Below are positions 34,529 to 46,783 of a stretch of 64,000 nucleotides of DNA, piece by piece (positions within the stretch are counted from its first letter, which is position 1; each line of letters opens with the position of its first letter). This stretch comes from Rhizoclosmatium globosum. Lineage: Eukaryota > Chytridiomycota > Chytridiomycetes > Chytridiales > Chytriomycetaceae. The notes under the pieces were generated by a model that did no database searches, was not told where the DNA came from, and saw only the letters and a list, made by a program, of their open reading frames with translations. The translations under genes were made by a program, and so were the position numbers. The stretch spans positions 310,001-374,000 of the forward strand of contig MCGO01000038.1 in NCBI GenBank assembly GCA_002104985.1, read 5' to 3'.

Positions 34529-34703
34529 TTTCTAAGAATTAATTATTGTACTAGATATTCATACTATTCTTTTCCGATGTTTACGTATATAAATAGACGA
34601 CAAGAAACGATTGGCGTTCACGCTTCTGAACGCGAATCAGAAACGAGCAGAAACATCTATTCAATCTATTTCAGAAAAACAAGAAACTTCAACGGCCAAA
34701 CTC

Positions 34704-36559
34704 ATGAAAGTCATTCGACTACTCGATAGCAGTGGAGAGAGAGTTCTTGACTCCGTGTCAGCTGAATACGAAGACTCGTTTTGTCTAGAATCATTCGGCG
34801 ACTTGATTGCAACCCATGCCAACTGTGAACCAAAGGGAACGAAATCATTTATTATTGCGCGTGTACAGACATGGGACCATAAACAACCTGATTCAAAGTT
34901 CTTTTCGTACTACCATGCATACCACTTGAACAAGATTCTTTTTCAGACGCAGGTAAGCATACGAAATCCCGCGCACCCAAGATGTAATGTTTTCGGATAG
35001 GTATACTTTGACAAGAAGTTGATTCACAGACTCAATGTCCTGAACCCACTTTCAAACACGGATATTATTGGGCACGTTGAATACTTTATGGTCAGACCCT
35101 CGAGAACAGAGCAAACTACAGCTCAAAAGATATCAAAGAGAATCTCAATGTTGCCTGAAAACAAGCCAGCTTCAACAAGAGCTTCAACGAATGCCATCCC
35201 TCCAACAAGTAATCGACTGTCATCAACTGCAAAGCCTGGCAAGAAACCAGATATTTCAATCAAGATTAATACCAACAATATGCTCAAAGTTCCAGAAGTC
35301 GATTTACCTCCTCCAAGTCCAACTGTCCGCCAAATCGAACAAGGTGGTCCAACATCTTGGACTATTGGATCCCCAAGAGCCGCCTTAGCAGATGAGGAAG
35401 ACGACCTCCCAGCAAATCCAAATAACACTCCCGCCACTGCTTTAGTACCTCCATCCTTCTTCAACGGAATCGCCAAGAGACTTTCCGGAATTCCAGGAAC
35501 CAAAAGCGGTCCACCATCCCCATCCAAAAAAGCCTCCATCGCTCCGCCAACCGACCTCGAGACCGGAAAGAACGCAAGCCAAACCATCCAAGCCCTCATC
35601 TCGCCATCCCAACTCAACGCCCAAATGTCCACAACCCCACGAATCCAAATCCCCGAAGGCTCCATCACCCGATTCGCCAAACCAGTCAGTCCACAAGACG
35701 TACCACCGACCCAAAAATGCCGCCGACGCACGTTATCCTACTTGAACGCGGTCAACTCATCCGGCCAGCAAGCGTCATTCGAAGAGTGGGTCTTGATGGT
35801 CAAGAGCGAGAACTCGAGGCGAGAAGCCGCTGGCGAAGAGTTACTAGATTACGATGAAGTGAATCCATTCGCGTCGCCTGAACGTGGGATGCCAAATATG
35901 ATTTCGGAGGAGGAAGAAGAAGTTGAGGAGAGTAAGGAGGATGAAATTACTACGTACGATGCGATTCTATTTGCGACTGATGACGACTTTTTGGAGAGTT
36001 CGCGGATTCGAGCTGTGTTTCGAGATAATGCAGTTCTGCCTGAAGAAGCCAAGTTGTTTGAAATGACGCCAGTGACAAGCGAACCACCGGCGTCGCCTGA
36101 GCATGGTCACTTTGATGATGAAGAGATATCTGCTTGTGAATGGTGCTTTCCGAGTCAAACAGAGCTTGCAAAGTATTCGCCGTTCTCAAGGTTTTTCCAC
36201 AAGTACAAATGCTATATGATTTTGATAGTGTTTATTGTCATGCTTGCGCTTTTGTAAGTTGCTTATCCTTTTATTCCGACAATTCTAATTGCCTTCTACT
36301 TCATCTTATAACCTGGAATCACCAGCATCGTTTAGTAAGTAGCTTAACGCAATATGAATTACCTGATTACTAAATGTTATAATATAGCACTCTGCGCCTG
36401 ACATCTGATCAATCAGACAGTACTTCGGTTGCCAAACAGTCGCAATATGTCTACCCAACATTCCCAAACGTTGGCGTTCCTACTCAAACAAAGGCGTCTG
36501 CGTTTCAATCACTGAAAGTAGTAACCACAGTTGCCACAAAATCAGTGCAGCCCATTTGA
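34704..36559 (+). CDS. Unrecognised protein with one C-terminal membrane segment
   Basis: The first in-frame Met is at 34704 (MKVIRLLDSSGERV), but the frame is open from 34593, right after a possible splice acceptor, so an upstream exon is likely. The N-terminal half has a well-formed globular block (TKSFIIARVQTWDHKQ, FFSYYHAYHLNKILFQTQ) continuing after an intron at about 34952-35001 with VYFDKKLIHRLNVLNPL. A long Pro/Ser/Thr-rich low-complexity part follows, then acidic patches (SEEEEEVEESKEDE) and a single membrane helix YKCYMILIVFIVMLALL. The last exon (stop 36557-36559) is a Ser/Thr/Gln-rich tail. No family was recognised. It may be a single-pass membrane adaptor; function unknown. Confidence 0.7.
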
Positions 36560-36678
36560 TTTATTTCCTTTCAGTCACTAACATGTGGCCTCTACCAATA
36601 CCCAAATCTAATAAACAGCAGCAGTTTATTCCAAATCATGAAATGAATATAACTAAAAACATTGGACCACACACACAC

Positions 36679-38929
36679 TTATTCGTCCTCGTCCATGTCA
36701 CCCTCTGGAAGTCCAAAGTGCTCTCCAAAGTCGTAAGCTTCCTCTCCAGCCTTGTTGAGTCTACGTTCGAGCTTTTTCTTCTGTTTAGCAGCCTTTTTCT
36801 TGTCCTTGTTGGTTTGTGGGTTGAGTAACTGCTCGGCGAGGTCACGAACAGGTTGCCTTGGCTCAGACCCAGCAGCAGACTTCATCCTCTTGGCAGCAGC
36901 TTGTGCCTTCAGTTTGTTGATATCGAGTGCAATAGGTGGGGCAGCTGGAGCGCTCAATTTGGGTGTCACGTCCATTTCTTCGTCCTCATCTTCTTCTTCC
37001 TCTTCCTCCTCGTCTTCCTCCATCATACCATCCTCATCTCCCTCTTCCTCGTCGTCCCACTCTTCACCATCTTCATCTGAATATGATTGGATTGATGAGT
37101 AAAAATGTTTGGAAAGAAGGCATAAAAAAAACTCACCATCTTCATCATCCTCCTCGTCCATCTCGTCTTCATCCACGTCAACATAGTTGTCATCATCAAC
37201 AACGTCCTCAGCAGGAGCACTGCTCTTCATAGCAACCATACGTCCCATAGAGTCACGAGTACCAACAGAGTTGATGAGAGCTTCCTCGACTTCAACAATC
37301 TCCGGCATTTCGAACTCCTTGCTCCATGATGTAACAAGGCTACTAGAGACGTGACTGGTGACAGCAACTCCGGTGCTTGGTGGAAGGGTGTAGAAGGGGA
37401 CACGACCAGCGTTCCAATCTTGGAGAACACTGCGAGCAGTGCTTTCGAGATCAGGGCTTCCTCGCTATTATAATTGTCGTTGAGATAAGCGGATACTAAT
37501 TATCGCCAATACGAGAGTCCATACCTTTCTGAGTCTTCCACGGACTTTGGCCAAGTGAATCAAGAAGTCAGTTGTGCTAGAGAATGGAGGGATATCGTAC
37601 AAGAGCTGGATTTGTTCTTTGCTACATCGGGACAAGATGAGCTCGACTAACAAAGTGGTGGAATTTAGTAAAGGCATCAACATTGAAACAAGAAATTACG
37701 AACCAGGAGTGATTGGATCATCGATGAGTTCAGATTTCACACAGTTTCTCAAGAGAACTTCGGCTTGAGCCTTAGGGTCGTTGGAAGGACTCTCCTTGCT
37801 GAACACAATACCAGGGCAATCCAACAGTTTGATGTTTTTATCCAAGTGAATCTGCTGAGCGACTTTGGTGACACCAGCAGAAGCACCAACGTTACACGCC
37901 TTGCTTCTCTTCAAGGAGTTGATGACACTACTCTTTCCAACGTTGGGGAAACCGACAACTCCGACAGTGATGCTGGTTTTGATGTTGTTGTTTCTACAGT
38001 AGTTTTTCAAGAGTTTGACGAGGTTATCGGCTCCAAGACATTCACTGCTGTTGAGGAGGTCAGCACTGGCCTTGTCAGTTGGAACGTTGCTGCGACCAAT
38101 GTTTGAACGCTGAGCTTGCGTGCTCGCTTTGAAGGCAATAGTAGGGAATTCGTTGCGAAGGTATTTCATCCACTTTTCGACAACGTCACGGGGAACCAAA
38201 TCTGTTGCAAGTTAGTGTCAAGTGTTTGAACAAGAAAACTGCTGAAACTCACCAATCTTGTTGAGAACCAAAATAATTCTCTTGTTTCCACCAGCATTCA
38301 TGATCATTTCTTCAATTTGCTTTGGTCTGCAACCCATAGGATCTCTTGCATCCAATACTTCCAAAATGACATCAGCCTGCTCAACAACCTTTCTGAATTC
38401 ACGGTAGTACGCCTTCTTTGAGTTATCTTTGCGACCAGTTGCAGCAAGTTCATCGGCAGTTCTGAACTCTCCAAAGGTTGATCCTTCGTTGTTAACTTCG
38501 AAAGTGTTTGCACGTCTGTTTGCATCCCTGACCAGATCAGCAAGGGCCTGTTTGTCAGTCAGCTTTCCCTTGTTCTTTGCCTCTCTTGCGAGTCTCTTTT
38601 CCTCCTCCGTCTGAACAGGTTATTAGTTAGTTAGGTGGAAGTTGGAGGGTACTAGTCAAGTGAAAGCGCACCCGTCTCTTGTTGTCCTCGATCGTCTGAA
38701 GCAGCTTATCCTTGTACGGCAACAAGGCTGGAATACCCGGATCCTTCTTCAATCCTAAAAGAAACGATGTTAACCCTAACTTAACCCTAACTCAGGAACA
38801 CCCACGCTTTGGATTTGGATTGTTTCTCGCCGCCTTCCGCATTTTACGTCCATGTTCGTTGACCTTTGCTGCGATTTTGTACTGCTTCGACGCTGGGGCG
38901 CGCTTGCTTTTGGCTCTGCGTTTGACCAT
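36679..38929 (-). CDS. Nucleostemin/NUG1-type circularly permuted GTPase
   Basis: Start at 38929 ([16 protein letters not shown]) with the basic nucleolar N-terminus, then [15 protein letters not shown] coiled coil. The GTPase motifs come in permuted order: [14 protein letters not shown] (G4, across an intron), [15 protein letters not shown] (G1) and LLDCPGIVF (G3). The C-terminus is acidic, a long run of Glu/Asp across a short intron near 37.1 kb, then basic [18 protein letters not shown]. This architecture is that of GNL3/nucleostemin, fission yeast Grn1 and budding yeast Nug1, GTPases for nuclear assembly and export of the 60S ribosomal subunit. About six short introns, all in phase. One intron (near 38.75-38.8 kb) contains two telomere-like repeats. 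Confidence 0.92.
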
Positions 38930-39084
38930 TTTGACTTGACTTCGAAAAAAACAAAAAACAAAGTTGGTTCTCCTTTGAACAGTTTCACTACAGTTCATAG
39001 TATTAAAGATAATATAGAGTTTAATTGAGGTATATAGTTCTCGTAGGAAAAAGGTTTTCATTCGACAGCTCTTTTATTATGTAT

Positions 39085-39633
39085 TCAAATTGACTTTATA
39101 ACTGTTCCTATTGGAATACAGCAAATACTATGGGTTGATTGCAAAGATGGATATTGTTTGCGAAGCTCATACAACACTTTGGGCCTCAAGAGGCCAACTT
39201 CGACTGCTTGTGATGTCGGCGTTCTTCCTCCGCACAGAGCACAGCAAATGGTAGCGACAGGATGGCGAGCTCGTACAAAGTTTCGAGACACAGTTCTGGG
39301 TCGGTGCGTCATAAGTCTCGATGGATTCTGGTCATAAGATGATGAAACTGATGGCTTGTCAACTGCCACTTCATCGTCTTCGTGCTGGGTCACGATAATC
39401 GTAGGCGTAGACAACATTTTCCATGGGTTAGCTGACGGAGCACTGGAATCAGTGTTTGAATGTGGAAATAGAAAAGGGACGAAGGCGTCTTTTAAGACTG
39501 GCTGGGTTGTTTGGAATTTTCCGCATTCCCCAAACGACCCAATTTCCAAAATGAATTCGGACTGCTTTGAACAATCCTTATTTCCATTCTCTTTCCATTC
39601 AAGAAAGCCAGCGACGTTCATCTTTGGATGCAA
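39085..39633 (-). CDS. Unrecognised small protein (182 aa)
   Basis: Single open frame, start at 39633 (MHPKMNVAGFLEWKENG), stop 39085. The N-terminal half mixes aromatic and acidic residues (FILEIGSFGECGKF); the C-terminal half is basic with a Cys cluster (ATICCALCGGRTPTSQ, HSICCIPIG). No signal peptide or membrane segment. No family was recognised. It sits between the nucleostemin gene and the divergent cytochrome b561 gene, with a plausible spacing for an independent gene. Confidence 0.45.
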   Translation of the reverse strand: MHPKMNVAGFLEWKENGNKDCSKQSEFILEIGSFGECGKFQTTQPVLKDAFVPFLFPHSNTDSSAPSANPWKMLSTPTIIVTQHEDDEVAVDKPSVSSSYDQNPSRLMTHRPRTVSRNFVRARHPVATICCALCGGRTPTSQAVEVGLLRPKVLYELRKQYPSLQSTHSICCIPIGTVIKSI

Positions 39634-39912
39634 TTATGAGGGCGGGACAGAATGTACAACTCTACCCACCGAAAAACATGGGACGAGAATGGAAAGTTAA
39701 TATTTATGAATACGAATTAATAAATTATCTAATCTGGGATCTGCGGCGTCCATTGTGTCGCGGAAAGACGGAGCCAATAGGGACATGAAACAGACATGGT
39801 TTCGGGAGAAGTGAGGCAAATCCAACCAATCAGATTCGAGCCACTTCTGACACCTTTGCTCAAGTTATCACAATCCGTTCCTTCCAGAATTCTTCTCGAT
39901 AACCAGCTCAAA

Positions 39913-40587
39913 ATGTCGTTCCTGCTGTGTCCCAAGACTATCCTGATTGTCTCCCTCGGAGTTGCGATGGCCGCAACAGCATACCCATATACCAAAGAAT
40001 ATGTCCTCTACTCTCTGCACCCAATCGCCATGTGTCTCTTCATCTGGGCCTCTATTTCAGCTTCTATTATGCTTCAACGGACAGACAGTCAAGCCAAAAC
40101 AGCCGCCGAAAGAAAGCGTAACGTCAGTAACCATGCAGTTCTCCAGATTATCGCATGTATCGCTGCATGTGTTGGTTTCTGGGCCGTGAACCAAAACAAG
40201 ACAAACAAGGGCAAGACACACTGGGAAAGCTGGCATGGTGTGATTGGGTTGTTGACGTTTGCACTCACTGTTGCAGTTTCCGTTTTGGGAACAGCTATGC
40301 GTTATTTTCCTGTGACCACATTTGGAGGTATTGGGGCTAGCAAGAAATGGACTTGTTTCAAGCGATACACGGGGCTTGTTCTTATGGGTTTGACAGTTTA
40401 TGTCACGGGTACAGGGTTGTTGGAGCATTCCACCATTCAACGTATTCCAGGATGGGAGAGATACACAATATTTGTCGTAGTTGTTCTTTCGAGCGGATTC
40501 TGCTTTTGGAACTGTGCTTTCGAATACGTTGGAAAAGAGTTCAGGAGGTTCGTCCGAAGTGGTCCTGAATACGAACAATTGGCATAG
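39913..40587 (+). CDS. Cytochrome b561-family transmembrane protein
   Basis: Single exon. The start at 39913 (MSFLLCPKTILIV) is preferred over an in-frame ATG at 39796, because it begins directly with the first membrane helix and gives 224 residues, close to CYB561D2-type proteins. Six hydrophobic segments are visible. The four haem-ligand histidines expected for the family are present: SLHPIAM, NHAVLQ, and the two in HWESWHGVIGLLT. Such proteins move electrons across membranes between two b haems, often using ascorbate; in fungi the donor is uncertain. The tail EYEQLA is short and cytosolic-looking. Confidence 0.85.
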   Translation: MSFLLCPKTILIVSLGVAMAATAYPYTKEYVLYSLHPIAMCLFIWASISASIMLQRTDSQAKTAAERKRNVSNHAVLQIIACIAACVGFWAVNQNKTNKGKTHWESWHGVIGLLTFALTVAVSVLGTAMRYFPVTTFGGIGASKKWTCFKRYTGLVLMGLTVYVTGTGLLEHSTIQRIPGWERYTIFVVVVLSSGFCFWNCAFEYVGKEFRRFVRSGPEYEQLA

Positions 40588-40654
40588 TCCCTCTTTCATT
40601 CATGTATTTATATTAAATTGCCAAATACAAGTTCTTTGCGTGTGATTTAATGGT

Positions 40655-42750
40655 CTAGTCATTTAGTTTCCAAAATAGTCTCCATGCAGGCTCACTATTC
40701 CCTTTCCATCGAACTCCTCCAGCAATGTCCAGCCCCAAGAGACCAAGATGTGAATGAGGCTCTTTCTCAACCTTTTCAATTTCATCGCCGACAAGAGATG
40801 TCACTGTCATACTAATTTCTACTCCCTCCAATTCTGAGGATGTCCTCCATTCTTCTTCTGTGTCAACTTCACAACATTTGACCATTTCGGGGACCATGCT
40901 CAGCAAGCATTGATAAATCGCACTTGTCGGACCGGACTTTGCCCCTTCCAAATCAACAACCTTTTGAACGAATGCAGCCATTTTCTTCGTTATCCTCAAC
41001 AATCGCTTCCTTTCAACGAGTTGTGGATCAAGTAGAGACCGCCACCCCGAATTCATTCGACATGTAACAAACCAACAAACGATAGCGGCTTCTAATAAAT
41101 AGTATATCAACTGAGTGAATACGGCCGGACCAAACCCGGCTAAACAATCCGTCTCCGCGAAGAAAAATAGATTGGCAGTTCGATGCGCGGAATCGAGGCA
41201 TTGTGTAGCTGCAAGCAAGACAATTTGCTGATGTTTGGAGCTCAAAAATCGTGGATGACAAGACCTCAAACATGTGACATATAGTCTTGGTCTGTTTAAA
41301 ACAGAGATGGTCGCAAGCAAGGAAAAGTTGAATGCGTAAACCTGGAAGAGATAGCGATTGAAGACTTTGTTCGTAACAAGTTGCTGCTTGAAGCGAGAAG
41401 AATCATCCTCCGTAATATTGAATGGTGATTCCGCATAAAGCACGAGATCTGCACACTTTAATAAGGTATCATTGAAGCTTGATTCAAGGTCCTGGTGTGT
41501 TGCTGATTCAATCAGAGCCGTGATCGATTGTGGCGGGTTCATGAGTATTTGCCGATTCTTGTACACGATTTTACTCAAAGCATTGCTCCATTTTACGGAT
41601 GGGCTTCTTTCAAAGATGCGCTGGCCTTGATCAACTACTTCATGAGGAGGTTTTACCCCATTATCTGACAACGGAACAGTGAAGGAGGCATCTGGATTTA
41701 GCCCTAGATCTGTTATAAACCATCCATAGAGAGCCCAGAATGCGCGCCTGCGATCTTCTTTTTGTCGTGGGGTCAGATTCAGTGGAAACAGCCAAGGGGA
41801 ATCATCAGGATCTACATCGAGCCGTAATTCAAGCAATATTTCGGCTCCCCTTTCTAAAAACTTTCTGCCGATGGAAGGTTGGCCCTTATCTGTCGAAAGA
41901 TGATTAGAAGTGAAGACCACAGAGTGAAAGGCTTGCACTCACGCATTGAGAAGAGAAATAAATATGTTAATGCTTTCACCATTTCTACGCAAACTTCGTT
42001 CCCCTCCATTCGAAATATAGCTTTCCTCGCTCGCTGGAATAATGAGAAGCACACAGGCTCTGGTAGAGGGGGGATACGAGAATGGGCCGCAAATGCACAC
42101 AAAGCCAATCTAGAAATTTTCTATTAGTTTAGATTCGATAATATCTGGAGACTGTACCGTAAATACGGCGGCTGTGAAAAGAAGGTCCGTAGGAAGTGGT
42201 CTCCATCCATTCCAAACCAAAGAGGCGGCTGTGTCCCGTTTGCAGTACAAAACGACCAAGCCAATACAAAGTCATCCATGGTAGGCATCAAATCAGGATC
42301 CTCAATCATCATATCAGTTGTGTTCAATGGTTGGTCAAATGCATGAATGATATGGTCTAATGCGCTTGCCCCGAGGCTGCTAGAGTCTGAAGGTAGCGAA
42401 ATAGTAGATTCGATGGTACTGGAGTAGGACTGATACTCGGTAGGAGAAGGTTCTGACTGGGATGTAGTCGAGACTTCAACTTCAAAGATGCAGTCACTGT
42501 CGTTTCCACTGCTCTGACAAAGGCGACAAGCACTCTGTCCTGGTATTAATATGCATCGCCATCTGTTCTTGCTGCATCGACGACATGGTTGAGGGGCCAA
42601 CGTGTCTTTGGACTTGGGTTTCACTTCAAATTGGCAAAGCTGCGGGATGCCCAGAGAGAAGCATCGTTGGCAGTGTGAATAGTCGGCTTGTATTTCGCAC
42701 TTCTTTCGGGCTTTTTGACACTGTGTGCATGCCTTGTTTCGGGTTGACAT
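40655..42750 (-). CDS. Transcription factor with two tandem Zn2Cys6 clusters (paralogue 1)
   Basis: Start at 42750 (MSTRNKACTQCQK). Two complete clusters of pattern CX2CX6CX8CX2CX8C follow each other: CTQCQKARKKC...CQRCFSLGIPQLC, then after 16 residues CRRCSKNRWRC...CRLCQSSGNDSDC. The acidic linker contains IEDPDLMPTMDDFVLAWS and FFSQPPYLR. Short introns near 42160 and 41940 lead into a fungal_trans-type (PF04082-like) region: FSLFQRARKAIFRM, DKGQPSIGRKFLE, LDVDPDDSPWLFPLN, LTPRQKEDRRRAFWALYG. It ends PAWRLFWKLND. No frame break. It lies head-to-tail just downstream of paralogue 2, consistent with tandem duplication. Confidence 0.88.
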
Positions 42751-42953
42751 TTTTTGGGGCTGGTTTGGAGTCTGCTGTTCAACTTAATCTCAAATTCCAA
42801 AATAACCTCTGACTTTACGGGTGATGCAACGATTTATTATTGCAATTTTCAAAACATCTTCCATGCAGGTTGGTTCTCTCTCAGACTGCTTTGGGAATCC
42901 AGTTACATTCTGTTTTCTGATTTGAACTATGCAATTAACTTTTTATATTACAA

Positions 42954-45033
42954 TTAGGTATTAGAAGTCCAAAATAGTCTCCATTCAGGTTCGTACTTTC
43001 CTTTCCACCGTACTCCTCCAGCAACCTCAAGTCCCAATAAACCAAGATAGGCATAAGGCTCCTTTTCGATTGTTTCAAAATCGTCACCAACAAGAGCCAT
43101 GACTGTCATTCGGAGTTCTAACCCGTCAATACCAGATCTCGATTCTGAGTCTTCAATTACAGCACCTCTTCGATATATAAACATTTCTCGCACCATCGCT
43201 TGCATACACCGAAGTATCACAATCGTTGATCCAGACTTTGTCCCTTCTACTTTCACAACTCTCTGCATGAATTCAGTTAATTTCGTTGCCATAGCTAACA
43301 GTTTTTCTCTTTCCACATAGGCTGGATTCATCAAAGCTCTCCACGCGACAGTCATTCGACAGGACGCAAACCAGCAAATAATGCATGCCTCAAAAAGATT
43401 GTAGATGAGTTGAGTGAATATGCTAAAGCCGACGTAGGTCATACACTCTTCGTGTGTATGAAAAAATATATTCGTAAGTCGGTGCGCACATTCAAGGCAC
43501 TGATTTGTTGCCGACAGGATGCTTTCATGTTGTTTAAGACTTAAAAATCTGGGATTACAGGATTTTAATGATGTAGTGTAGAGCTTTGGCCGGTGGAGCG
43601 CAGACAGGCAGGATAATGTCAAGAAATTTAATGCGTAAGTGTGGAATAAGAAGCGTACTGAGACGTTTGCCAGTTGCACTTTGAACCGCTCCGCGTCTTC
43701 ATACGTAATTTCCAACGGAGAGCTCGAGTAAAGCAACAGGTATTTGCATTGTGATATGATTATTTGAACGTTCTCGATTAAACCATGGCTGGTATCAAGG
43801 TCAAGAATCTTCAAGAGAGATTGAGGTGGTTTCAGAAGGGATTTGCGATTTCTATGCAAAATTTCACTTAGTTTCCACACCCATTTCAGAGCGACGCTGT
43901 CTTCAAAGATTGGTTGCCCTAGGTCGAATACTTCTCCAGGTGGTTTGACATTATCCCCACTTATGTCGCATTCAAACGATGGATCTGGATTATATCCCAA
44001 GTCTGCCATATAGTTGCCGTATAGACCCCAAAAAGCCCGTCGACGATCTTCTTTTTGACGTGGCGTAAGATTCAAGTGAAATAGCCACGGAGAATCATCT
44101 GGATCCACATCCAATCTTAAATCTCTAATAACATCTAACCCCAGCTTCAAGAAATTCTGTCCAACAGCTGGCTGACCTTTGTCTAAATAAAAAGGATAAA
44201 TCAATCAATCAAATTCCGTATGATGAAGAACTCACGTATAGCGAAGAGAACAAGATATCCATATGCTTTTACCATATCTACACAAGGTTTACAACCAGCC
44301 ATTCGCAGTATGGCTTTTCTCGCGCGTTGGAATAGTGAGAAAGACACAGCTTCGGGTAACGGGGGATTGTGCACGTGAGCTGCTATTGCACACAAAGCAA
44401 ACCTATCAAAACAAGCGTTAAATATACACGAAGAAAAGATGGCGCCTCGCACCTTAAATATGAGGGCTGTACAAAGAATGTTCGTAAAAAGTAGTCTCCA
44501 TCCATTCCAAACCACACGGGAGGCCTTGTTCCGTTCGCTGTACTCAATGACCAAGCGAGCATGAAATCTTCAATCGTTGGCATCAAATCAGGATCCTCCA
44601 TCCTCCAATCTGCATAGTCAAATTGGGTTTCCTGTAAAGAACTATCGAACACTTGAAGGACCTGGTCCAATACTCTTTTTGCAGAAAGAATGGAACCAGA
44701 GGTTGATGTTTTTGGAGATTCAGAGCGTGAATAGTCTTGCGACGGTGTAGGTTGCAAGGCAGGAACCACTTGGCAGTCAGCCTCTGTTCCATGTTCCTGG
44801 CACAAGTGGCATACAGTTTGTCCTGCATGTACGGTGCATTTCCATCTGTTTCTGCTGCATCGGTCGCATGGATAAGCTGCAAGAGTTCTTCGATCGCCTG
44901 ATTTAGGAACAACTTCGAAGCAGCATAGTGCTCCAAGCGAAAGACAACGAAGACAGTTGACGCCATCTCCAGACACTTCACACTTCTTGCGGGCTCGTTT
45001 ACATTTGACACATGGTTTGGGTCGAGGTGCCAT
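42954..45033 (-). CDS. Transcription factor with two tandem Zn2Cys6 clusters (paralogue 2)
   Basis: The start at 45033 (MAPRPKPCVKCKRARKKC) is preferred over an in-frame ATG at 45069, because the first cluster begins eight residues later as in its paralogues. First cluster: CVKCKRARKKC with CLRCLSLGALC; an additional adjacent Cys makes the last spacing ambiguous. Second cluster: CDRCSRNRWKC with CHLCQEHGTEADC. The linker has MEDPDLMPTIEDFMLAWS and WFGMDGDYFLRTFF. The regulatory domain has FSLFQRARKAILRM, DKGQPAVGQNFLK, VDPDDSPWLF, LTPRQKEDRRRAFWGLYG and a C-terminal EPEWRLFWTSN. Three exons with introns near 44.44 and 44.2 kb. DNA target unknown. Confidence 0.88.
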
Positions 45034-45130
45034 CACCAAAAATTTAACTAAAAAAATACTTGGTGTCATTCATACTTCAGAGTTTATTGAATAATCATGA
45101 GGCAAACAAAAGGAAAACCAGTAAAAGAGG

Positions 45131-46688
45131 CTACAACATCAATGAGGCGAAAATAACGACCATGAATCCAAACCATTGAGCAGAAGCAGCAGAAGCATAA
45201 ACATTCTTGTTTGTTTTGGTATCAGGCGCGACATATGCCTTATTAACTATAGTCACTGAGGTGGCTGAAATGGTAGACGTAACTACAGGCCCAGAAACAT
45301 CATCCGTAACGGGAATAGAAGCAATCGCGACACTGAATCCATCCTCTTCTCTCTTCAAGTTCTTCTTATTATACTTGGCAGGAAAACAGACAGTTCCCAA
45401 CGGCTTATGGTCAGTCAAAAACGAAACTTGCACAGTTTGAGACGTTTTGTCGTGGGCGATTGAGAACCATTGGGAAGTAATGTTGCTTGGAACCGCGTAA
45501 AAGATTGCAATTCCATTTGGAATAGCTGTCGTAAGAAAGTTGGTTGCGCCATTATAAGTCTTTGCAAAAGAGACAGGAGTTGAGATCTATGATGTTTGAG
45601 TTCAATGGAAAATATCTACACATCAATATGTTCTTACGTTATAAGAAGTAGAGGTAATAATAACAGTGACCAAATTGTTTTTCGCTGAACTGTTGGACGT
45701 AAGATTTGGCCCTCCAAACTTTGCGCTCCCCCCTTCAGTGAGAGGTTGGAATGTCTGAACCAAAGCAGCGGCGATCTGAGAAGACGTCTTGGCGTTGATT
45801 GAGGGGATAAGGGATGAAATAGAAGCAGCAGTGTTTGCAATATTGGTTGAAACTGGGGAAAATGAAGTGGGACCCGGAATTACACCGGCAGCAAGCGCAA
45901 TTAAATCGGCTGTTGGAGCATTACTATCAATGGCAGTAGTGGTTTGCGCCGATCCGGTCTTGTCAACAGTAGCAGTGGTCTTGACGGTGTTTGGTACAGC
46001 TGTGGATAGCACAATACTGTTGGTTGCAATATTCAACGTGGATATAGCAGTAGACTTAATTTCTGAAGCCGTCACAGTGGCGGAAGCGGAACTAAATCCT
46101 GTAATTCCAGCCGTAGTTACAGAAACATTGGGCAATTTACCACCAACTGTGTTCCATTGCGACCCTTGGATATTCCCCGCTGGATAATAGTCGCAAACAA
46201 GGATAATAGCATTGTTCCGAGCAATGTTTGAAGGGTTAGGTTCTGGGTTAGGTCCAGCCCCCATAGCACAACCCACATTTGTTGTGCTACCCCACAACAC
46301 CTGAGATGCGTGGTTATAACCTCCTGGAGCCAATGGGACTACTTCAGACGTCCATCCACTGACTAACCCCGTGTAATCGAATGTGGGCTTGTTGCTACTG
46401 TATTTCCACATGAGGTTTTGTCCAAGACCTTCGTGGTCTCCGTGCATGGTGTTGCCAGGATCACCATCTGTCGCAGTGAAGTCTTTGAATGCAATGGAAT
46501 GGTTTGCCCCTGTACTTTTTCGTTAGTATGAGGGAGTAACGTCGTTCTGTGTCTAACATCCAACAGCATGATCAGCAATGGTTTGGTTCCACTTGAGAGG
46601 CAAGATCCCGTAGCTGGCGCGAAAGTCATTGTGACTCTTGAGAAGAGAGGCGATGGCCGCTGAATCCAAGTTGACGATAGCTGCCATG
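45131..46688 (-). CDS. CAP-superfamily (SCP/PR-1) protein with GPI-anchor-type C-terminus
   Basis: Start at 46688 (MAAIVNLDSAAIASLL). The CAP fold is seen in SHNDFRASYGILPLKWN, HAVGWANHSIAF (across an intron at about 46509-46556), HGDHEGLGQNLMW, SQVLWGSTTNVGCAM and IILVCDYYPAGNIQGSQW. A long Ser/Thr/Ala-rich stalk follows. After a second intron near 45.6 kb, the C-terminus ends in a hydrophobic tail AQWFGFMVVIFASLML behind small residues, typical of a GPI signal. Fungal CAP/PRY proteins bind sterols or other lipids at the cell surface. Oddly, the present start gives no N-terminal signal peptide, so a 5' exon may be missing in this model. The 95 bp between it and the upstream gene leaves little room. 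Confidence 0.75.
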
Positions 46689-46783
46689 TTGGGGAGTGTT
46701 CAGGAGAAGTCAAATTTTCACTCAAGGCTTGCCCAATAAAGCAATTAATTATTAAGGTAGAAACATGACAGTATAAATGTCCC

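Noticed and set aside
35123..35731. 202-codon minus-strand frame
   Set aside because: Antisense shadow of the Pro/Ser-rich part of the gene at 34.7-36.6 kb; Gly/Trp-rich and without domain.
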